Shown here piece by piece: positions 51,350 to 60,324 of a stretch of DNA of 64,000 bases. The stretch is taken from positions 34,911 to 98,910 of the forward strand of contig CAMUJH010000007.1 in assembly GCA_947089145.1 (NCBI GenBank). Direction: 5' to 3'. The notes beneath the pieces are model-generated. The model saw only the letters and a list, made by a program, of their open reading frames with translations, did no database searches and was not told the DNA's origin. Both the position numbers and the translations under genes were made by a program. The DNA is from an uncultured Hungatella sp. (GTDB lineage: Bacteria; Bacillota; Clostridia; Lachnospirales; Lachnospiraceae). The first letter of the stretch is position 1. Every line of letters begins with the position of its first letter.

Positions 51350-51989
51350 TTTAAAACGCAGCAATTATGCATTTAAATATCCGTTTGAGAGGATGGCAGC
51401 TTATGCGTCTGGGGCGGCCTCAACGTATCAGGACGTTTCGCAGGCTAGGGCATTGGATTTTGGATTTGGCGGCGGAAGACATTTAAAGGTTTTATCAGAT
51501 TTAGGATATGATGTCTATGGCATTGATATCAGCGAGGATGCTATTGATACGACCCGATATAATTTTGGGGAGGATTTAGTAAACCGGGTGAAATTGACAA
51601 AAGATAATATTTTGGAGCGCCAGGTCTACCCAGAAGGATATTTTGACGTTATATTAACAGCAGGGGTGATTTGGTCCGCAGGGTATGAACTGCTGATTGC
51701 GTTTATGGATAAGCTGGTTCCGCTTATTAAAGACAATGGATATCTGATCGCAAATTTTAAAACAAAATTTGATGATCTGTATTCTTCCGGCGAGCAGGTC
51801 AGTGATGGAGGAAAGTCTGTTTATGTGCCGGAATATTCAAACAAATGGGCTTTTTTGGACATTGATGACCTGAAAGAATTAATGGAGCGGTATAATCTGG
51901 AGATTGAAAAGCTTGAGCGTTATGAGAGATACTGCAATAATGAGGTTCGCCTTTCCTATTGGGATGTGGCGGCCAGAAAAAGGCAGTAA
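51339..51989 (+). CDS. SAM-dependent methyltransferase
   Basis: A 216-residue class I methyltransferase. The SAM motif ALDFGFGGGRHLKVLSDLGYDVYGIDIS is followed by a region similar to UbiE/type-11 enzymes (ILTAGVIWSAGYELLIAFMDKLVPLIKDNGYLIANF). The FGFGGG motif is a common variant of GxGxG. It is the last gene of the glycan/phosphonate operon, overlaps the decarboxylase by 11 nt, and ends at a strong hairpin. Methylation of a phosphonate or of the glycan is possible; target unknown. Confidence 0.85.
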   Translation: MGINLKRSNYAFKYPFERMAAYASGAASTYQDVSQARALDFGFGGGRHLKVLSDLGYDVYGIDISEDAIDTTRYNFGEDLVNRVKLTKDNILERQVYPEGYFDVILTAGVIWSAGYELLIAFMDKLVPLIKDNGYLIANFKTKFDDLYSSGEQVSDGGKSVYVPEYSNKWAFLDIDDLKELMERYNLEIEKLERYERYCNNEVRLSYWDVAARKRQ

Positions 51990-52016
51990 GCTTTGATGCC
52001 AAAAACATTCTATTCT

Positions 52017-52063
52017 GTGTGAGAAAAGCCTGGGAAGACTGTCTCCCCAGGCTTTTCCCACAC
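52017..52063. terminator. Large hairpin between convergent genes
   Basis: GTGTG-GAAAAGCCTGGG pairs with CCCAGGCTTTTC-CACAC (about 17 bp with one mismatch and an apical loop). It separates the glycan operon end from the minus-strand GNAT gene. The T run is weak on both sides. Confidence 0.65.
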
Positions 52064-52072
52064 GCTTTAACA

Positions 52073-52612
52073 TTACAGCTGACAAATCAGCTTCACGTAT
52101 CCCTTCATCCTGTCGCCATAAGTTTTCACATACAGTTCCAGGTATTCATCAAAAGAAACGGCAGTGTTATTGCTGAGAAGTTCCATAGGAACCCCGAACA
52201 AATCTGCCGTAAGGCCCAGATCAGTCATGCCGTTTTTATGATAAAAGTTCTTTCGGCGCAGCCGCAGTTCCAAGTCATCGGTTTCCTGGGCAGTGCTTTC
52301 TATTTCAAGAATCATGCGGTACTTGTGATAGTACTGCGTCAAAGCCAGAAGAGCGGCAGAGCCATAACCTTTGCTGCGCCTTTTGTGGTCCATGGCGAAA
52401 TAGTCTAAAAGAACCATGTCCTTATAGATCATGGTAATGGCAAGACCTAAAAATTCATTGTTTTCTTCGATGGAAAGAATATGGGAGACTCCTTCCTCTT
52501 TTTTCCTGCATATGAGCCAGAAAGGCTTCCGCTCGTTTTTTGGAAATGCCTGAAGGTACAGCAGTTCGATCCGGTCAAGCCTTGCCTTATCGTCCGCGTG
52601 AATCAATTCCAT
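52073..52612 (-). CDS. GNAT-family N-acetyltransferase
   Basis: A 179-residue acyl-CoA-dependent acetyltransferase. The core shows ILSIEENNEFLGLAITMIY and the acetyl-CoA loop MDHKRRSKGYGSAALLAL, followed by ILEIESTAQETDDLELRLRRKNFYHKNG. ATG 52612 is selected because GGAGG lies seven bases upstream; the open frame extends to 52693 without support. Substrate unknown; such enzymes may modify small amines, proteins or antibiotics. Confidence 0.85.
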   Translation of the reverse strand: MELIHADDKARLDRIELLYLQAFPKNERKPFWLICRKKEEGVSHILSIEENNEFLGLAITMIYKDMVLLDYFAMDHKRRSKGYGSAALLALTQYYHKYRMILEIESTAQETDDLELRLRRKNFYHKNGMTDLGLTADLFGVPMELLSNNTAVSFDEYLELYVKTYGDRMKGYVKLICQL

Positions 52613-52797
52613 AGCAAACCTCCGTGCGCCCGGCTGGGGACGCGCCACTGCGCATGAAAGTCTGGCGGGCGCATTTGGCATACCCGAATGCATGACGCCT
52701 AATCGGCGGCGGGACTTTCATTGCGGTATCTCTGTTTCTTCTTAAACTTAGGCGTATTGGCCTCTTAAATAATGAATCATATTTCATACATTCCCTG

Positions 52798-53355
52798 TTA
52801 TGCTGACCTGCGAAGCGCCCGGAATATTCCGGTCTGCTCCAAAGCAAATGTCATGGTGTAGAACAGAAAAGAATTAATGGGCCACATAGCCAGGTTTTTT
52901 ATGACCCTTACAGGCAGAAGAACAAAAAATCCCTTTCCATACATCATATTCAGCCAGAGGGTTCCAAGAATCATATTGCACACCACGGACACGGTCAGTT
53001 CCGCTGCCAGTACCCGCAGAATGCTCAACTTTTTTTTATAAAAGAAAACTCCGTAAATCACTCCTGCCGCCATGGCGCTTATAGTCCATCCGGGGAAAAA
53101 CGCTCCTGTGGGCTTGACCACATATTTTAAGATGTCTAAAGCTCCTCCATAGAAACACCCTGCTGCCGGTCCGAACAGATAGTACACAAACTGATTGGCG
53201 ATGCTGGAAAACCCGATTTTAATAAAATCGCCAATCTGTATGGTCAAAGATCCAAGTATGACGCCTATGGCCCCAAACATGGCCATGGTGGTGATGGTGC
53301 CTGCATTTTTTAACTCTCTGTAAGAATCCTGAAACAAAGTTGCCAATTTTTTCAT
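52798..53355 (-). CDS. folT: Folate ECF transporter S component
   Basis: A 185-residue integral membrane protein that gives substrate specificity to an energy-coupling-factor transporter. It shows about six hydrophobic segments and the FolT-like pattern MAMFGAIGVILGSLTIQIGDFIKIGFSSIANQ with FGPAAGCFYGGALDILKYVVKPTG. Identity as the folate component is supported by the tetrahydrofolate riboswitch directly upstream. AAAGGAGGT precedes the ATG. The ATPase and T subunits are encoded elsewhere. Confidence 0.92.
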   Translation of the reverse strand: MKKLATLFQDSYRELKNAGTITTMAMFGAIGVILGSLTIQIGDFIKIGFSSIANQFVYYLFGPAAGCFYGGALDILKYVVKPTGAFFPGWTISAMAAGVIYGVFFYKKKLSILRVLAAELTVSVVCNMILGTLWLNMMYGKGFFVLLPVRVIKNLAMWPINSFLFYTMTFALEQTGIFRALRRSA

Positions 53356-53408
53356 AAAAAATTACCTCCTTTGCAGACCTCTTACTACAACAGGAGATAA
53401 TCCTATCT

Positions 53409-53515
53409 TCTATTGCAGCGGGATGCGGCCTGTGCACCGCAAGATCAGTCTTTTCGTCCGGCTGGCAACTCCCCGTCCAACCGGCACTTAACGCGCACGG
53501 GCCTACTCTGCTTTC
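53409..53515 (-). ncRNA. Tetrahydrofolate riboswitch controlling folT
   Basis: Read on the minus strand the leader carries the THF-I motif: AGAGTAGG, CGCGTTAAGTGCCGG, GGGGAGTTGCC, GGACGAAAAG, TTGCGGTGC and GCATCCCGCTGC in order. GCAG and CTGC close the outer stem. Between the aptamer and the start codon AGGA-TTATC-TCCT can form a small hairpin, and AAAGGAGG is the ribosome site. Regulation at translation is likely, since no intrinsic terminator is seen. High tetrahydrofolate should lower folT expression. Confidence 0.88.
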
Positions 53516-53595
53516 TGTATTTTATTTTTGCTTTATAAGCGGCTGCGGGCTGGCATAGAATTGCAGCGGACAGGAAACTTATAAAGGCTTTTTAC

Positions 53596-53624
53596 ATTAT
53601 ATAGCTTTTTCTGATATATCTCAA
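53596..53624 (-). promoter_or_regulatory. Sigma-A promoter of the riboswitch-folT transcript
   Basis: On the minus strand TTGAGA (53624-53619) and TATAAT (53601-53596) are 17 nt apart, about 75 nt upstream of the aptamer. Confidence 0.7.
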
Positions 53625-53645
53625 CTGTTTTTTATATTTAGGTAT

Positions 53646-53679
53646 GGCAAAGGCAGAATTCGCTTAACTAAGTGACATT
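53646..53679. repeat. Fragment of the MITE seen at 15640-15820
   Basis: GGCAAAGGCAGAATTCGCTT followed by AACTAAGTGACATT closely matches the right end of the earlier element (15784-15819). The opposite arm is missing, so this is a solo end or deletion remnant. Confidence 0.6.
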
Positions 53680-53855
53680 GGGAGTGAACCGTAACTTGCG
53701 CACTGTGGCAAAAAATGCTAAATTTAGAAAATATATTGAGAATATTGATAAGTATTGTTAAAATACTTACAGGAAGTTTAAAAGGGCATTCTCATAAAAG
53801 CTGGACGCCAGGGGGTTTTGAGAGCGTTCTAAAAAAAGAAAAGGGGAGGACGGTC

Positions 53856-53942
53856 ATGACCTATGTGGAGAAATATAAGGTTTTTGATTTGGAACTGAAA
53901 GGGAAGGAAGAGGGAAATCCATATAGGGAGGCAGTTTCATAA
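53856..53942 (+). pseudogene. 5' fragment of a DUF5060-type glycoside hydrolase gene
   Basis: ATG 53856 follows AAAGGGGAGG and gives MTYVEKYKVFDLELKGKEEG plus NPYREAVS before a stop. VEKYKVFDLELKGKEEGNPY resembles the start of DUF5060 N-terminal domains of glycoside hydrolases, which should run on for hundreds of residues. The remainder is absent. A frame open from 53715 exists but lacks a site and a family. A truncated remnant near a MITE fragment is the best reading. Confidence 0.5.
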
Positions 53943-54035
53943 AGGGAACTGGCTTTGCGCTGAAAAGGGCAAGGGCGGCTTTAAAATTATGTTGTTCAAA
54001 TTTTTATTTATGGAATAGAAAGGAAAGAAGCCTCT

Positions 54036-55328
54036 ATGACAGTTTATGAGATCTTATGGCTGTTTTTGAACGGAGCTTTCAGCGGATGGGTGCTGGAAAC
54101 CGCATTGGCCGCCGCAAGGCGCCGGCGTTTTGTAAACCGGGGGCTGGTAAACGGGCCCTTCTGTGTGATGTATGGCATTGTGCTGGTATTGCTGTCGTTT
54201 TTTTGCAGGGAGCTGACTGGATTCTGGCTGTTTTGCGGCTGCGCAATCGTGTCCACAGTGGCGGAGTGGATTGCAGGCCATCTGCTGGAGCAGCTGTACC
54301 ACGAGAAATGGTGGGATTACTCTGGTATCAGGTGGAATCTGGACGGGTACATATGCCTTCCCGCATCCCTTGTCTGGGGGATTCTGGGCGTGGCTGCCAT
54401 AAGGTGGGGGAACAGCCTGTGGCTTAGGGTCTTTCATCTGATCCCGAAGGCTTTCGGAAAGGCGGCCGTCTGGATTCTGCTCTGCGGAATCCTGGTTGAC
54501 GCAGCGGCCACAATGGTGATTTTGTCAGGAAAGACAAAGGCGGCGAAAGGCTGGGAGAGGATTGATTTCTGGTTTGCCCAGGTAAGCTGGAGACTTGGGG
54601 TTAAGGTGTACGGCCTGGTAAACCGCAGAATCGGGAACGCTTATCCCAGGCTGGCTGTAAAGGAGGAGGCCAGAGACAAGACGGTTTTTGCGTTTGGCTG
54701 CAGCTTTTATAAGGTGGCGTGGCTGTTTTTTATCGGAGCCTTTCTGGGTGACATTACGGAGACAGTTTTTTGCAGGCTTACTGCGGGAGTGTGGATGAGC
54801 CGCAGCAGCGTGGTCTGGGGGCCTTTCAGCATTGTGTGGGGCCTGGGAGTGGCGGCGGCGACCGTGCTTTTGTACCGGTACCGGCAGAGGTCGGATCGGT
54901 TTTTGTTTCTGATGGGGACCGCGCTGGGCGGCGCTTATGAATATCTGTGCAGTGCTTTTACGGAGATGGTGTTCGGGACGGTTTTCTGGGATTACAGCCA
55001 GATCCCTTTTAACCTGGGAGGCAGGATTAACCTTCTGTACTGCTTTTTCTGGGGCATTGCCGCAGTGGTGTGGTTTAAGGGGATTTATCCGGCAGTATCC
55101 TCCCGGATTGAACGGATTCCCAAAAAGGCGGGCACGGTTCTGACCTGGATCATGATTCTGTTTATGAGTGCCAACGTGGCGGTTTCCTGCATGGCCCTGG
55201 TTCGCGGAGACGAGAGAACGAGAGGGATTGAGGCGGTTTCCGGGTGGCAGAAGATTATGGATGAGCGGTTTGACGACGAGAGGCTGATGAGGATTTATCC
55301 CAATGCCATAAAAGTGGTGACAGAATGA
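54036..55328 (+). CDS. Putative CmpB-type ABC transporter permease-like membrane protein, duplicated domain
   Basis: A 430-residue membrane protein with two copies of the ABC_trans_CmpB domain. Repeat 1 (residues 1-165) has FLNGAFSGWVLETALA, LVNGPFCVMYGIVLVLL and WWDYSGIRWNLDGYICLPASLVWGI. Repeat 2 (about 225-360) has FFIGAFLGDITETVFC, VVWGPFSIVWGLG and FWDYSQIPFNLGGRINLLYCFFWGI. A last membrane helix and an extracytoplasmic tail follow. Despite the family name no ATPase gene is nearby, and the true function is unknown. AAAGGAAAG precedes the ATG. Confidence 0.85.
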   Translation: MTVYEILWLFLNGAFSGWVLETALAAARRRRFVNRGLVNGPFCVMYGIVLVLLSFFCRELTGFWLFCGCAIVSTVAEWIAGHLLEQLYHEKWWDYSGIRWNLDGYICLPASLVWGILGVAAIRWGNSLWLRVFHLIPKAFGKAAVWILLCGILVDAAATMVILSGKTKAAKGWERIDFWFAQVSWRLGVKVYGLVNRRIGNAYPRLAVKEEARDKTVFAFGCSFYKVAWLFFIGAFLGDITETVFCRLTAGVWMSRSSVVWGPFSIVWGLGVAAATVLLYRYRQRSDRFLFLMGTALGGAYEYLCSAFTEMVFGTVFWDYSQIPFNLGGRINLLYCFFWGIAAVVWFKGIYPAVSSRIERIPKKAGTVLTWIMILFMSANVAVSCMALVRGDERTRGIEAVSGWQKIMDERFDDERLMRIYPNAIKVVTE

Positions 55329-55640
55329 TTTGAACGGGATTTCGGGGCTTTTGCAGAATCAAGAGAATCCACATTTGCCCGGTTCAAATTTGTAGAATAT
55401 TCAGAATAAATATAGTTAAACAACAAATATTTGCAAAATATAACGCAAAATATGCCTTTTTGGAATAATCTGATAACTCATTGCAAAAACAAGTAAAAAC
55501 CTATTTACAAACTGCATGAAAAGTAGTATTATCATTTCCGAAAGATACTTTAATACATTAAAATTAAAAAATGTCACAGGAATCTAATTTTGACTTTCGC
55601 AATCACCTGGTTAGTAAAAATACGAAAGGAATGAGAAACT
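55329..55640 (+). promoter_or_regulatory. gltB leader with promoter at 55504-55532
   Basis: This AT-rich 312-nt gap holds a good sigma-A promoter: TTTACA (55504-55509), 17-nt spacer, TATTAT (55527-55532), about 108 nt before gltB. Several TTGCAAAA/ATTTGCAAAATA motifs occur upstream (about 55430-55490) and could be activator sites; no known regulator site is recognised. Confidence 0.65.
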
Positions 55641-58600
55641 ATGGAACAAGGCAGACATAAGCCGGCGGCAGGCCATGGGGAGGCTTTAGGCAGCCTTCAG
55701 ATGCCGCCAGGCAAGACGGGGACATACGCGGCCACGGCCGAAACGAGAGGGACAGGCACGGCGACAGAGCTTCCTGGCCTGTATGACCAAAGATTTGAGC
55801 ACGATAGCTGCGGCATCGGCGCAGTGGTCAACATGAAAGGAATAAAGACCCATAAAACCGTGGAACAGGCGCTGCACATTGTAGAGAACCTGGAACATCG
55901 GGCAGGAAAAGACGGAGAAAGTAAAACTGGCGATGGTGTCGGTATCATGCTTCAGATTTCCCATAAATTTTTCAAGAAGGTAACAAAGCCTCTTGGGATA
56001 GAACTGGGAGATGAGAGAGAGTATGGTGTCGGCATGTTTTTTTTGCCCCAAGACATGCTGGCCAGAAACCAGGCCATGAAAATGTTTGAGATTATCGTGG
56101 AAAAAGAGGGGCTTGCCTTTCTGGGCTGGAGGGAAGTTCCTGTTAAGCCGGAGCTCATCGGCAGAAAGGCAGTGGAAAAAATGCCCTGTATTCTGCAGGG
56201 ATTTGTGAAGAAGCCTGAGTCCATGGAAAAGGGGCTTGAGTTTGACCGCAGGCTCTATGTGGCGAGGCGGGTATTTGAGCAGAGCAATGACAACACGTAT
56301 GTGGTTTCCCTAAGCAGCCGTACCATCGTTTACAAGGGCATGTTTTTGGTAAAGGAGCTGCGCAGGTTCTTTCCGGATCTGCAGGATATGGACTATGAGT
56401 CGGCTCTGGCAACGGTTCATTCCCGGTTCAGCACCAACACAAACCCAAGCTGGATGCGGGCGCATCCCAACCGGATCATTGTCCACAACGGGGAGATCAA
56501 CACGATCAGGGGCAATGTGGATAAGATGCTGGCCAGGGAAGAAACCATGGAATCTGAGTTTTTCAAAGCCGAGATGCACAAGGTCCTTCCCATTATTAAC
56601 CAGGAGGGGTCTGACTCAGCCATGGCGGACAATGCCCTGGAGTTTATGATGATGAGCGGAATGGATCTGCCTTTGGCGGTGATGATCATGATCCCGGCTC
56701 CGTGGCAGTATGATAAATCCATGCCTCAGGAGGTAAAAGACTTTTATCATTACTATGCCACCATGATGGAGCCCTGGGACGGCCCGGCTTCCATGGTATT
56801 TTCCGACGGGGATGTGCTGGGAGCGGTTCTTGACCGAAACGGCCTTCGGCCTTCCCGCTACTATATTACAGATGACGGGTATGTGATTCTGGCTTCGGAG
56901 GTGGGCTCCATTGACATTGACCAGTCCCATGTGCTGAAAAAAGAAAGGCTGCGTCCCGGGAAAATGCTTCTTGTAGATACCAGGAAAGGGAAGATCATAA
57001 CTGACGAGGAACTGAAGCTGTATTATGCGGGAAGAAAGCCCTATGGACAATGGCTGGATTCCCATTTGGTTGAGCTTAAAAATCTAAGCATTCCCAATGT
57101 GGGAGTGCCCCAGATGACCAGGGAGAAGAGGGCAAGGCTGCAGAAAACCTATGGCTATACGTATGAACAGTACAAGACCATGATTCTGCCCATGGCCTTA
57201 AACGGGGCGGAGCCGGCTTCTGCCATGGGCGCTGACAGCCCTCTGGCAGTGCTGTCCAAGAAGCATCAGCCGCTGTTTAATTACTTTAAACAGATGTTTG
57301 CCCAGGTAACCAATCCGCCTATTGATTCCATCAGGGAGGAGATTGTCACAAGCACCACCGTGTTTGTGGGAGAGGACGGCAATGTACTGCAGGATAAGCC
57401 GGAGAACTGCAAGATTCTCCAGGTGGATAACCCCATTCTCACCTGTACCGACCTGCTGAAGATCAAATACATGAAGAAGCCGGGATTTAAGGTGGAGGTA
57501 ATCCCCATCACTTACTATAAAAATACATCCCTGGAAAAGGCCATTGACCGGCTGTTTCTGGAGGTGGACAGAGCCCATCGGGCAGGGGCTAACATTATTA
57601 TCTTGTCAGACAGGGACATTGACGAGAATCATGTGCCCATTCCATCCCTTTTGGCGGTTTCAGCCCTGCAGCAGCATCTGGTAAAGACGAAAAAGCGCAC
57701 AAGCGTAGCCCTGATTCTGGAAAGCGGGGAGCCGAGGGAGGTGCACCATTTTGCCGCCCTGCTAGGGTATGGGGCCTGCGCCGTCAACCCGTATCTGGCC
57801 CAGGAGTCTGTGAAATACCTGATTGAGTCGGGAATGCTTCATAAGGACTATTATGCGGCAGTAAGCGATTACAATCAGGCCGTTCTGCACGGCATAGTGA
57901 AGATTGCGTCCAAAATGGGCATATCCACCATCCAGTCTTACCAGGGGTCCCAGATATTCGAGGCCATAGGCATTTCCAGGGATGTGGTAGACAAATATTT
58001 TACCAACACTGTAAGCCGCATTGGCGGCATAACGCTGGAAGATATTGCAAATGACATGGATCACCTTCATTCGGCCGCATTTGATCCCCTGGGACTGGAC
58101 GTGGATCTGACGCTGGACAGCTCAGGCAGCCATAAGGCGAGGGCGGGACAGGAGGAGCATCTTTACAATCCTCTGACAATCCATCTTCTTCAGGAGGCCG
58201 TAAGAACCGGTGATTATAAGACGTTTCAGGAGTACTCCCATGCTCTTCACAAAGAAGGGCAGAGCGTTAACCTGCGCAGCATCATTGATTTTAAATATGA
58301 TGACAAAGGCGGCATTCCCATCGAGGAAGTGGAAAGCGCGGACTCTATCGTTAAGCGGTTTAAGACCGGGGCAATGTCCTACGGCTCCATTTCCCAGGAG
58401 GCCCATGAAACCCTGGCTATTGCCATGAACCGCCTGGGCGGCAAATCCAACAGCGGCGAGGGCGGGGAAAGCCTGGAGCGGCTGGACACAGCCGGGGATG
58501 TGGGCCCTAATGGCAGAGACACATGTTCTGCAATTAAACAGGTGGCATCCGGGCGGTTCGGCGTAACGTCCAGGTACCTGGTAAGCGCAAAGGAGATTCA

Positions 58601-60308
58601 GATAAAAATGGCTCAGGGCGCCAAGCCCGGGGAGGGCGGACAGCTGCCGGGAAGGAAAGTGTATCCATGGGTGGCCAAGACCCGCCACTCTACCACCGGC
58701 GTAGGGCTGATTTCGCCGCCGCCTCACCATGATATCTATTCTATCGAAGACCTGGCCCAGCTGATTTACGACCTGAAAAATTCCAACACTCAGGCCAGAA
58801 TTTCCGTAAAGCTGGTGTCTGAGGCCGGCGTAGGCACCGTGGCCGCCGGCGTGGCCAAGGCAGGGGCCCAGGTAATTCTGGTGTCTTCTTTTGACGGAGG
58901 AACCGGAGCCGCGCCCAGAAATTCCATATACAATGCAGGGCTTCCCTGGGAGCTGGGGGTTGCTGAGGCCCACCAGACCCTGATCATGAACGGGCTTCGG
59001 GACAAAGTGATCCTGGAAACTGACGGAAAGCTGATGAGCGGAAGGGATGTGGCCATTGCCTGCATGCTTGGGGCGGAGGAATTCGGATTTGCCACAGCTC
59101 CTCTGGTTGCCATGGGATGCGTCATGATGCGGGTGTGCAACCTGGATACCTGCCCGGTTGGCATTGCCACTCAGAATCCCAAACTTCGGAAACGGTTTAA
59201 GGGAAAACCGGAGTATGTCATGAACTTCATGCGGTTTGTGGCCCAGGAGCTGAGGGAATATATGGCCAGGCTGGGAATCCGCACCGTGGATGAGCTGGTA
59301 GGGAGAACGGATCTTCTGAAGAAGAAGCAGGATATTCCCTGGGCCAGGGCGGCCAAGGTGGATCTGAGCAATATTCTTGGCAATCCTTATGCCGGGATCA
59401 AGCTGGCCGGATACAAACAGAAGCAGGTCTTTGACTTTAAGCTGTCAGAGACGGCGGATGAGCGAGTAATCCTGAAAAAGTTAAAACCTGCTTTGGGCCT
59501 GGGGCAGAGAAAAAGCATTCAGATGGACGTGTCCAACGTGGACAGGACTCTGGGAACCATTTTCGGCTCAGAGATCACCAGAATGTACCCGGACGGGCTG
59601 GAGGAGGATACCTTTACCATCAGCTGCAGGGGCAGCGGAGGACAGAGCTTCGGCGCGTTCATTCCCAGGGGGCTGACTCTGGAACTGGTGGGTGACAGCA
59701 ATGATTATTTCGGAAAAGGGCTTTCCGGCGGCAAGCTTGTGGTGTATCCGCCTACAGGCGTGAAATTCAAGGCGGAGGACAACATTATCATCGGCAATGT
59801 GGCTCTTTACGGGGCTACCAGCGGAAAGGCGTTTATTAACGGCGTGGCCGGAGAGCGGTTCGCCGTCCGCAATTCCGGGGCCACGGCAGTGGTGGAAGGC
59901 GTGGGAGATCACGGGTGCGAGTACATGACCGGCGGAAGAGTGGTGGTGCTTGGAACCACGGGAAAGAATTTCGCAGCCGGCATGAGCGGCGGTATTGCCT
60001 ATGTGCTGGATGAGGCCAATGACCTGTATAAGCGTCTTAACAAGGAAATGGTATCCCTGGAGGAAGTGGCAGGCAAGTATGATGTCCTGGAGCTGAAGGA
60101 AATGATTCAGGAGCACGTATCATACACCAACTCTGCCAAGGGCAAGGAGATCCTGAAGCATTTCGGGGAATACCTGCCAAGGTTTAAGAAGATTATGCCC
60201 CATGACTATCGGCGCATGATGAACACCATTGTGCAGATGGAGGAGAAGGGGTTAAGCAGCGAACAGGCGCAGATCGAGGCATTTTATGCCAATACCAGAG
60301 AGCAGTAG
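55641..60308 (+). CDS. gltB: Glutamate synthase, large (alpha) subunit
   Basis: Ammonia is released from glutamine and added to 2-oxoglutarate to give glutamate. The 1555-residue protein has the class-II glutaminase domain first, with the nucleophile Cys57 in HDSCGIGAV, which normally becomes residue 1 after removal of the propeptide. The propeptide here is unusually long and Gly/Ala-rich (56 residues). The central domain, the FMN-binding synthase barrel (GGKSNSGEGGE, RHSTTGVGLISPPPHHD) and the 3Fe-4S cysteines (CVMMRVCNLDTC) follow, then the C-terminal beta-helix. gltD is 16 nt downstream. Confidence 0.97.
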   Translation: MEQGRHKPAAGHGEALGSLQMPPGKTGTYAATAETRGTGTATELPGLYDQRFEHDSCGIGAVVNMKGIKTHKTVEQALHIVENLEHRAGKDGESKTGDGVGIMLQISHKFFKKVTKPLGIELGDEREYGVGMFFLPQDMLARNQAMKMFEIIVEKEGLAFLGWREVPVKPELIGRKAVEKMPCILQGFVKKPESMEKGLEFDRRLYVARRVFEQSNDNTYVVSLSSRTIVYKGMFLVKELRRFFPDLQDMDYESALATVHSRFSTNTNPSWMRAHPNRIIVHNGEINTIRGNVDKMLAREETMESEFFKAEMHKVLPIINQEGSDSAMADNALEFMMMSGMDLPLAVMIMIPAPWQYDKSMPQEVKDFYHYYATMMEPWDGPASMVFSDGDVLGAVLDRNGLRPSRYYITDDGYVILASEVGSIDIDQSHVLKKERLRPGKMLLVDTRKGKIITDEELKLYYAGRKPYGQWLDSHLVELKNLSIPNVGVPQMTREKRARLQKTYGYTYEQYKTMILPMALNGAEPASAMGADSPLAVLSKKHQPLFNYFKQMFAQVTNPPIDSIREEIVTSTTVFVGEDGNVLQDKPENCKILQVDNPILTCTDLLKIKYMKKPGFKVEVIPITYYKNTSLEKAIDRLFLEVDRAHRAGANIIILSDRDIDENHVPIPSLLAVSALQQHLVKTKKRTSVALILESGEPREVHHFAALLGYGACAVNPYLAQESVKYLIESGMLHKDYYAAVSDYNQAVLHGIVKIASKMGISTIQSYQGSQIFEAIGISRDVVDKYFTNTVSRIGGITLEDIANDMDHLHSAAFDPLGLDVDLTLDSSGSHKARAGQEEHLYNPLTIHLLQEAVRTGDYKTFQEYSHALHKEGQSVNLRSIIDFKYDDKGGIPIEEVESADSIVKRFKTGAMSYGSISQEAHETLAIAMNRLGGKSNSGEGGESLERLDTAGDVGPNGRDTCSAIKQVASGRFGVTSRYLVSAKEIQIKMAQGAKPGEGGQLPGRKVYPWVAKTRHSTTGVGLISPPPHHDIYSIEDLAQLIYDLKNSNTQARISVKLVSEAGVGTVAAGVAKAGAQVILVSSFDGGTGAAPRNSIYNAGLPWELGVAEAHQTLIMNGLRDKVILETDGKLMSGRDVAIACMLGAEEFGFATAPLVAMGCVMMRVCNLDTCPVGIATQNPKLRKRFKGKPEYVMNFMRFVAQELREYMARLGIRTVDELVGRTDLLKKKQDIPWARAAKVDLSNILGNPYAGIKLAGYKQKQVFDFKLSETADERVILKKLKPALGLGQRKSIQMDVSNVDRTLGTIFGSEITRMYPDGLEEDTFTISCRGSGGQSFGAFIPRGLTLELVGDSNDYFGKGLSGGKLVVYPPTGVKFKAEDNIIIGNVALYGATSGKAFINGVAGERFAVRNSGATAVVEGVGDHGCEYMTGGRVVVLGTTGKNFAAGMSGGIAYVLDEANDLYKRLNKEMVSLEEVAGKYDVLELKEMIQEHVSYTNSAKGKEILKHFGEYLPRFKKIMPHDYRRMMNTIVQMEEKGLSSEQAQIEAFYANTREQ

Positions 60309-60324
60309 AAAGGGGAGTGAAGAC

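Noticed and set aside
52640-52797. Possible small RNA or gene between the GNAT gene and folT
   Set aside because: No promoter, terminator or coding signal could be supported in this stretch.
53715-53942. 75-residue gene starting at 53715
   Set aside because: No ribosome site at the first ATG; the only plausible part is the later ATG 53856, which is a truncated DUF5060-like start.
58122-58973. 283-codon minus-strand open frame inside gltB
   Set aside because: Antisense shadow of a highly conserved, GC-rich coding region; no ribosome site and no family resemblance.
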